Assembly: GCF_000956595.1 (NCBI RefSeq)
Contig: NZ_JYOO01000011.1
Coordinates: forward strand, 1-64,000
Direction of reading: 5' to 3'
Source of the DNA: Priestia aryabhattai B8W22
GTDB taxonomy: Bacteria > Bacillota > Bacilli > Bacillales > Bacillaceae_H
DNA: 64,000 nt
Under the pieces are notes generated by a model. That model was not told the DNA's origin and did no database searches. It was given only the letters and a program-made list of their open reading frames with translations. Shown piece after piece: positions 58,591 to 64,000 of this stretch. Within the stretch, counting starts at the first letter, position 1. Each line of letters starts with the position of its first letter. A program made the position numbers and the translations under genes.

Positions 58591-59619
58591 TTATTCTTTA
58601 TACAAGTTTGTTAACACTTGAGACATATCTGATGATAGCAGTGTAAGCAAACTAATCACACGCGCATATTCCATGCGGGTCGGCCCCAGTATAGCAATTG
58701 TGCCAAGCTGTTCGTGACCAAAAGAATAACTAGCTGTAATTAAGCTGCACCCTACCATTTCATTCAACTTATTTTCATGACCAATTTTCACATGTATGCC
58801 AGCCTCATTTGGGCTTAGCAGCTTATAAAACTGCTGTTCATGTTCAATAATGTTGAACAGCCCGCGAATTTTATTAAGATCATGAAATTCCGGCTGAGCA
58901 AACATATTCGTTTTGCCGCCAACTACTAATTTGCCATTCATGTTGAGCTTTAATGCATCATTGAGTATATCCATCGTCTGCTCATACCCTTGAATATGGC
59001 TTTTTAAGAGCGTCGCTACTTCTTTGTACATTTTATCATGTAAATCCGTAATACGAACGCCGATGAGCTTTTCGTTCAAAATGTTAACCATCTTTTCAAT
59101 ATCGGAAGGTTGAATGCTGCTCGGCAGCGTAATCGTCCGACTTTCAACGTGTCCTGTATCGGTCACAATAATCGCAACAGCTGACTGAGCCGTTAAAGGT
59201 AAAATCTGCAGCTGTTTTAACTTATGGCTGACCGCTTTTGGCCCTAGCACAATGGACGTTAAACTCGTTAAATCAGATAAAATTTGCGCTGACTTTTGAA
59301 CGAGCTGCTCCAGTTCTACAATGCGTTCAGCAAATACTGAACGCACCGTAGAAACATCGCTTGCTTTCAAGTGCTGCGGGGACACTAGATGATCAACATA
59401 ATAACGATAGCCTTTCTCAGACGGAACGCGCCCTGAAGAAGTATGAGTTTTTTCAATAAATCCAAGTTCTTCTAGGTCTGACATCTCATTACGAATCGTA
59501 GCCGAACTAAAATTAAACTCTTCTTTCTTAGATAATGTTCGAGAGCCTACCGGCTGCGCAGATCGAATGAAATCATCAATAATGACTTGTAAAATTAATA
59601 ACTGTCGATCAGTAAGCAC
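58591..59619 (-). CDS. hrcA: Heat-inducible transcription repressor HrcA
   Basis: Binds CIRCE and represses the class I heat-shock genes; its activity depends on GroEL. 342 aa: the N-terminal winged helix ([28 protein letters not shown]), a central GAF-like domain and an inserted dimerisation domain. The start is GTG with AGAGGTGA upstream. First gene of the operon, with CIRCE 16 bases upstream, so it is self-regulated. Confidence 0.97.
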   Translation of the reverse strand: MLTDRQLLILQVIIDDFIRSAQPVGSRTLSKKEEFNFSSATIRNEMSDLEELGFIEKTHTSSGRVPSEKGYRYYVDHLVSPQHLKASDVSTVRSVFAERIVELEQLVQKSAQILSDLTSLTSIVLGPKAVSHKLKQLQILPLTAQSAVAIIVTDTGHVESRTITLPSSIQPSDIEKMVNILNEKLIGVRITDLHDKMYKEVATLLKSHIQGYEQTMDILNDALKLNMNGKLVVGGKTNMFAQPEFHDLNKIRGLFNIIEHEQQFYKLLSPNEAGIHVKIGHENKLNEMVGCSLITASYSFGHEQLGTIAILGPTRMEYARVISLLTLLSSDMSQVLTNLYKE

Positions 59620-59634
59620 GCTTCATCACCTCTG

Positions 59635-59661
59635 TTAGCACTCTAAAACTCTGAGTGCTAA
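59635..59661. promoter_or_regulatory. CIRCE operator
   Basis: A perfect TTAGCACTC-N9-GAGTGCTAA inverted repeat between the promoter and hrcA, the HrcA binding site. Confidence 0.97.
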
Positions 59662-59671
59662 ATCTAATAAT

Positions 59672-59700
59672 AAATTACCAAATCACTATAGCGATGTCAA
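59672..59700 (-). promoter_or_regulatory. SigA promoter of the hrcA-grpE-dnaK-dnaJ operon
   Basis: TTGACA, 17 bases, TAATTT on the minus strand, with CIRCE just downstream. It overlaps no other gene; hemW ends 10 bases away. Confidence 0.75.
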
Positions 59701-59710
59701 CGATTTGATA

Positions 59711-60850
59711 TTAGATTATCCCAATAAAGGCTTGAAAAACTTCATTCCCCAAAAATCGACCATTGTGTGTTAAAAAGACGGAGCTATTGTCTTCACCCAA
59801 AAGTCCTTTCTCTTTGTATTCTCGAATAGGTTCTCCAAATACATCTTTTAATTCTCGATTGAATTTTTTCTTAAACTCCTCTTTTGAGACTCCTTGCGTT
59901 TTACGAAGGCCCAAAAACATTTCTTCCTCCATTTTTTCAGCCTCGGTCACGCTCACTTCATTCAGATATGCATTTCCTTTTTGCTCGACTGAATCAATGT
60001 ACTTTTTTAATGGTCCAATATTTGCTCGTCTTATTCCGTCAATATAGCTATGTGCACCTGCGCCAATTCCGTAATAATCGTCGTTGTTCCAATATGTTAG
60101 ATTATGAATACTCTCGTACCCTGGCTTTGCAAAATTACTGATTTCATATTGACGAAAACCTTGTTTGTCCATTTCTTTCATAAGCAGCTCATACATAGCT
60201 GCTTCTTCTTCTTGAGCAGGCAGCGGCAGCTTCCCTTTATTCATTAAATTATAAAATACCGTTTTAGGTTCAATAATTAACGAATAGGCAGACATATGCT
60301 CTACTTCTAATGAAAAAGCGGTTTGAAGCGTCGAAGAAAAATCAGCTACCGTTTGTTCTGGCAAGCTATAAATTAAGTCTAAGCTTATATTCGACATTCC
60401 AATCTTTCTCGCTTGCTCAACACAATCAAATACCTGTCTATTTGAATGCACACGTCCAATTTTCTCCAATAATCTTTCATTAAACGTTTGTACACCAATG
60501 CTTAAACGATTCACGCCATAGTCATGGAGAAGCTGAAGCTTTTCTTTTGTCAATTCATTCGGATTCGCTTCAAATGTAAACTCACCTTTCTCGTCGTAAG
60601 GAAGATACATACGAATAGATTCTAAAAAATACTCCAGCTGCTGTTCATCTAAGGCTGTGGGCGTTCCACCCCCAACGAATATCGTGTTTAAATTGGTCGT
60701 TGGATAACGTTCGACTGTTTGTTTCATTTCTTCTCGCATGCTTTCCAAATACGGCATAACGGGCTGATTTTTGAAAAACACTTTATTAAAGTCACAATAG
60801 TGACAAATATGATGACAAAACGGGATATGCAGATATGCTGCCTTCACCAT
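59711..60850 (-). CDS. hemW: HemW-like radical SAM protein (haem chaperone)
   Basis: 379 aa. The radical SAM motif is CHHICHYCDFN (CxxxCxxC) near residue 10, followed by VGGGTPTAL and SIGVQTFNERLL. It is the short HemW form, historically called HemN-like, and lacks the fourth cysteine motif of true oxygen-independent coproporphyrinogen oxidases. Probably a haem insertion chaperone. Situated between lepA and hrcA, as in B. subtilis. Confidence 0.94.
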   Translation of the reverse strand: MVKAAYLHIPFCHHICHYCDFNKVFFKNQPVMPYLESMREEMKQTVERYPTTNLNTIFVGGGTPTALDEQQLEYFLESIRMYLPYDEKGEFTFEANPNELTKEKLQLLHDYGVNRLSIGVQTFNERLLEKIGRVHSNRQVFDCVEQARKIGMSNISLDLIYSLPEQTVADFSSTLQTAFSLEVEHMSAYSLIIEPKTVFYNLMNKGKLPLPAQEEEAAMYELLMKEMDKQGFRQYEISNFAKPGYESIHNLTYWNNDDYYGIGAGAHSYIDGIRRANIGPLKKYIDSVEQKGNAYLNEVSVTEAEKMEEEMFLGLRKTQGVSKEEFKKKFNRELKDVFGEPIREYKEKGLLGEDNSSVFLTHNGRFLGNEVFQAFIGII

Positions 60851-60879
60851 GGACTTTCACCTCAATCACATTTATAAAT

Positions 60880-60916
60880 GATAAAAATACCGCAGAGTCT
60901 CTCTGCGGTATTTTTA
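60880..60916 (-). terminator. Terminator of lepA
   Basis: The stem AAATACCGCAGAG / CTCTGCGGTATTT with flanking A and T runs, between lepA and hemW. Confidence 0.88.
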
Positions 60917-61025
60917 TCTATGTTCGTTCACACTTATTTACAGCGCTGAAAACTCTTTACTATCGTATCAGATTAGCTCCATTTTCAAAACTAATTTGAC
61001 ATGTTAAATAATAGAATTTGAGCTA

Positions 61026-62849
61026 TTAATCTTCGTCCATGCGAAGCACAGCCATGAATGCTTCCTGCGGTACTTCAACAGAACCGACCTGCTTCATACG
61101 TTTTTTACCTTCTTTTTGTTTTTCAAGAAGTTTACGTTTACGAGAGATATCTCCTCCGTAACATTTTGCTAAAACGTTTTTGCGAATGGCTTTAATGGTT
61201 GAACGCGCCACAATTTTTTGACCGATTGCCGCTTGAATCGGCACTTCGAACTGTTGACGTGGAATAAGCTCTTTAAGCTTTTCTACAATGACTTTACCAC
61301 GATCGTAAGCTGAATCTCTGTGAACGATAAAGGAAAGCGCATCGACCGTTTCACCGTTTAAGAGAATATCCATCTTCACAAGCTTCGAAGGCTGATATCC
61401 GATAAGCTCGTAGTCAAACGACGCGTAGCCTTTTGTATTTGATTTTAATTGATCAAAGAAATCATATACAATTTCAGCCAGCGGAATTTCGTATACAATA
61501 CTAACGCGATTAGCATCCAAGTACTGCATATCAATAAAGTTGCCTCGCTTCTTCTGACAAAGCTCCATCACAGCACCAACATAATCATTTGGTACCATCA
61601 TCGTTGCCTTCACATACGGTTCTTCCACGCGTTCGATCTTTTGTGGGTCCGGCATATTAGACGGGTTATCTACAGACAGATGAGTCTCGTCTGTTAAATA
61701 CACGTCATAAATAACGCTTGGGGCTGTTGTAATTAAATCAATTTTAAATTCGCGCTCAATACGCTCTTGGATAATTTCCATGTGAAGCAGTCCTAAGAAT
61801 CCACATCGGAAACCAAATCCTAAGGCCTGAGACGTCTCTGGTTCAAACTGAAGTGCAGAGTCATTTAGCTCTAGCTTTTCTAGTGCTTCACGAAGATCGT
61901 TATACTTCGCTGTATCAATCGGGTACAGTCCGCAGTATACCATTGGATTCAGACGACGATAACCAGGAAGAGGTTCACTTGCTCCGTTTTTAGCAAGAGT
62001 AATCGTGTCCCCTACTCGCGTATCTCCAACGTTTTTAATAGCTGCTGTTAAAAACCCTACGTCGCCAACAGAAAGTTCATCTTTAGCAACGGCTTTTGGC
62101 GTTAACACACCTAGCTCCGTTACCTCAAACTCTTTTCCTGTTGCCATCATTTTAATTTTGTCGCCTACTTTTACTCGTCCCTGTACGATACGAATAGATG
62201 CGACTACACCTCGGTATGCATCATAAAATGAATCAAAGATTAGTGCTTGAAGCGGTGCATCTGGATCCCCTTCAGGAGCAGGCACTTTTTCAACAATTTG
62301 TTCTAAAATTTCTTCGATGCCAATTCCTGCTTTAGCTGAAGCTAATACTGCTTCCGACGCATCTAATCCAATTACGTCTTCAACCTCTTGGCGCACTCGC
62401 TCTGGCTCTGCGCTCGGCAGGTCAATCTTATTAATGACAGGTAAAATTTCAAGGTTGTTATCAAGCGCTAAATATACGTTTGCTAGTGTTTGAGCTTCAA
62501 TACCTTGAGCTGCATCTACTACTAGAATAGCACCTTCACACGCGGCTAAACTTCGCGACACTTCATATGTAAAATCGACGTGCCCCGGTGTGTCAATTAG
62601 ATGAAAAGTATACTCTTCTCCATCTTTTGCTTTGTATTGAAGCTGCACAGCATTTAATTTAATGGTAATTCCACGTTCACGTTCTAAATCCATTGAATCT
62701 AAAAGCTGAGCTTTCATTTCTCGCTGTGTTAACGCATTTGTTTTTTCTAAAATACGGTCTGCCAATGTTGACTTACCGTGGTCTATATGAGCAATAATCG
62801 AAAAGTTTCTGATTTTCGATTGTCGTTTCAATCTTGCTTCTCTATCCAT
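61026..62849 (-). CDS. lepA: Elongation factor 4 (LepA)
   Basis: A 607-aa translational GTPase: G1 [10 protein letters not shown]3 DTPGHVD, G4 NKID, domains II, III and V, then the LepA-specific C-terminal domain ([39 protein letters not shown]). The ATG at 62849 has AGGAGTG upstream; the longer frame lacks one. Confidence 0.98.
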   Translation of the reverse strand: MDREARLKRQSKIRNFSIIAHIDHGKSTLADRILEKTNALTQREMKAQLLDSMDLERERGITIKLNAVQLQYKAKDGEEYTFHLIDTPGHVDFTYEVSRSLAACEGAILVVDAAQGIEAQTLANVYLALDNNLEILPVINKIDLPSAEPERVRQEVEDVIGLDASEAVLASAKAGIGIEEILEQIVEKVPAPEGDPDAPLQALIFDSFYDAYRGVVASIRIVQGRVKVGDKIKMMATGKEFEVTELGVLTPKAVAKDELSVGDVGFLTAAIKNVGDTRVGDTITLAKNGASEPLPGYRRLNPMVYCGLYPIDTAKYNDLREALEKLELNDSALQFEPETSQALGFGFRCGFLGLLHMEIIQERIEREFKIDLITTAPSVIYDVYLTDETHLSVDNPSNMPDPQKIERVEEPYVKATMMVPNDYVGAVMELCQKKRGNFIDMQYLDANRVSIVYEIPLAEIVYDFFDQLKSNTKGYASFDYELIGYQPSKLVKMDILLNGETVDALSFIVHRDSAYDRGKVIVEKLKELIPRQQFEVPIQAAIGQKIVARSTIKAIRKNVLAKCYGGDISRKRKLLEKQKEGKKRMKQVGSVEVPQEAFMAVLRMDED

Positions 62850-62952
62850 ATTTTTTTCACTCCTACTGAAAATCGGCAAAATACACTAAACTAAATTATA
62901 ACAACACATTCGTCAACATTCAATAAGCATTCCATTGGGGATTTTTCCATAC

Positions 62953-62984
62953 AAAAAAGCAGAAAGAGATTCTGCTTTTAATTA
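62953..62984 (-). terminator. Terminator of yqxA
   Basis: The stem AAAAGCAGAA / TTCTGCTTTTTT on the minus strand, overlapping the yqxA stop. Confidence 0.82.
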
Positions 62985-63313
62985 AGAAGATGATGGATAG
63001 CCTTAAAAGCTTTTCCTATTGTACTTTTCACGCCTTCCGCTAGACTTTGACCTAGCGAGGAGAAAAAGTTAAAAGCCTTTCGTTTTTCTAAAAACTGCTG
63101 TTTTTCATCAATGTTCACGACTTTTTTTGAACCTAAAACAGCAGCTTCCACCTGACCATCTGACGTTTTAGACACATTAATAACATGTTCAATCGAAGGA
63201 TCATTATATCCCTTCATTTTAATCAACCCTTGCTGAGCCGTCTGCATTCCTAAAAATACGACGCACAGTAAAAAAATGGTTAGCACTACTGATTTTAAAG
63301 TAAATTTAATCAT
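62978..63313 (-). CDS. yqxA: YqxA-like protein (DUF3679)
   Basis: A 111-aa protein with an N-terminal helix (KSVVLTIFLLCVVFLGMQT) and a soluble amphipathic remainder. The position upstream of lepA matches B. subtilis yqxA. The function is unknown. In B. subtilis spoIIP lies between this gene and gpr; here only 86 bases do. Confidence 0.8.
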   Translation of the reverse strand: MIKFTLKSVVLTIFLLCVVFLGMQTAQQGLIKMKGYNDPSIEHVINVSKTSDGQVEAAVLGSKKVVNIDEKQQFLEKRKAFNFFSSLGQSLAEGVKSTIGKAFKAIHHLLN

Positions 63314-63399
63314 ATTATTAGGCCCCTTACTTCTTTATCTTCTGTAGTACTAACCATTATGACTATATTCTGAAGAACTCATTCATCTAAAAGCGTATA

Positions 63400-64000
63400 T
63401 TAATGAGTATATGCCCCAAAATTATCTTGGTCCACTTCATGATGCAAAGCAGCGTTAAGTCCTCCTGCAACTACATTCGCCATATCTTCAATAAACATAT
63501 CCACTTCTTTTGGTGTAACCATCAAATTATGGCCTAAAGGTGCAAGCACTTCATGAATAAGACGTCTTTTTTCTTCATCGGGAAGGGTGCCAATCATACC
63601 GAGATACGTTTGACGCTGCTCTTCATTGGGTAAATCATCCTCCGTGAGCTTCTTTTTTTCCCCAAACGTCATACCAGACGGAAGCAGCGACTTAGACGGC
63701 TTTCCCTGCTCTTTCATTTCTCGGCCGAAATGTTTTAAGATAAAGTCAATTGTATCGCTTGTAATGGACACAGCATCCACCACCGTTGGAATACCTATTG
63801 CAATAACTGGAATGCCAAGTGTTTCATAACTGATTTCTTTGCGCTTGTTTCCAACCCCAGACCCCGGATGAATACCTGAATCTGAAATTTGAATGGTAGC
63901 ATTTACCCGTTCAATCGAACGAGCGGCCAGCGCATCGATTGCAATAATAAAGTCTGGATTCACTTTCTTTACAACGCCAAAGATAATATCACTTGTCTCA
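63400..64000 (-). CDS. gpr: Germination protease GPR (C-terminal part; gene runs past the window edge)
   Basis: Aspartate-type protease that degrades small acid-soluble spore proteins during germination. About 200 C-terminal residues are visible, continuing without a stop to the edge: [50 protein letters not shown] and on to NFGAYTH. It agrees almost fully with the B. megaterium GPR as I remember it, apart from an Asp in [14 protein letters not shown]. The N-terminus and propeptide are outside the window. Confidence 0.96.
   Translation of the reverse strand, partial: ETSDIIFGVVKKVNPDFIIAIDALAARSIERVNATIQISDSGIHPGSGVGNKRKEISYETLGIPVIAIGIPTVVDAVSITSDTIDFILKHFGREMKEQGKPSKSLLPSGMTFGEKKKLTEDDLPNEEQRQTYLGMIGTLPDEEKRRLIHEVLAPLGHNLMVTPKEVDMFIEDMANVVAGGLNAALHHEVDQDNFGAYTH

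Overview
The window reads as a low-GC Bacillaceae chromosome, almost certainly Priestia (Bacillus) megaterium. The partial spore protease GPR at the right edge and the glucokinase at the left edge both match my memory of the P. megaterium proteins closely. Gene order follows the B. subtilis yqg/yqf/yqe region: glcK-yqgQPON, sodA, yqgCB, ispG, yqfX-yqfN, cccA, sigA-dnaG-yqxD, yqfL-ccpN, recO-yqzL-era-cdd-dgkA-ybeY-pgpH-phoH-yqfDCBA-yqeZ-yqeY-rpsU, mtaB-rsmE-prmA-dnaJ-dnaK-grpE-hrcA-hemW-lepA-yqxA-gpr. Most genes lie on the minus strand.

Layout. 0-5 kb: glucokinase, rhomboid protease, YqgO, a DUF92 membrane protein, 5-formyl-THF cyclo-ligase and L33. 5-10 kb: an accessory three-gene operon absent from the B. 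subtilis order (DUF4912 protein, GH57-like/GT4 fusion, nucleotidyltransferase/phosphomutase-like fusion). 10-12 kb: phoU and pstB behind a PhoP-box array, without pstSCA. 12-17 kb: PBP2A, an MFS protein, sodA and a five-gene tRNA cluster. 17-25 kb: membrane proteins, a LysM protein, ispG, a nucleotidase and the zur-znuB-znuC zinc operon. 25-34 kb: nfo, cshB, ispH, yqfO-trmK, cytochrome c550 and an inserted acyl-CoA dehydrogenase. 34-40 kb: the macromolecular-synthesis operon (yqxD-dnaG-sigA), yqfL-ccpN and recO. 40-51 kb: the era/cdd/ybeY/pgpH/phoH run, yqfDC and floA-nfeD. 51-64 kb: rpsU, the CIRCE-controlled heat-shock operon, hemW, lepA, yqxA and gpr.

Points that deviate from a textbook Bacillus. 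(1) The accessory glycan operon pairs enzyme domains that look active with domains that appear to have lost catalytic residues. (2) Five genes (yqgP, the DUF92 gene, pbpA, yqgE, yqfD) are each split by a single-base frameshift, four of them at A/T homopolymers. All five encode membrane proteins, while the essential soluble genes are intact. (3) Three gene sets expected from the B. subtilis order are missing: pstSCA, glyQS and spoIIP. (4) Two copies of a 135-180 bp MITE-like element begin at or near gene stop codons and carry a terminator hairpin. (5) yqxD has no ATG/GTG/TTG start in frame, but an ATA sits at ideal distance from a strong ribosome-binding site.

All functional calls come from reading the sequence and remembered family features. 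No database search was run.
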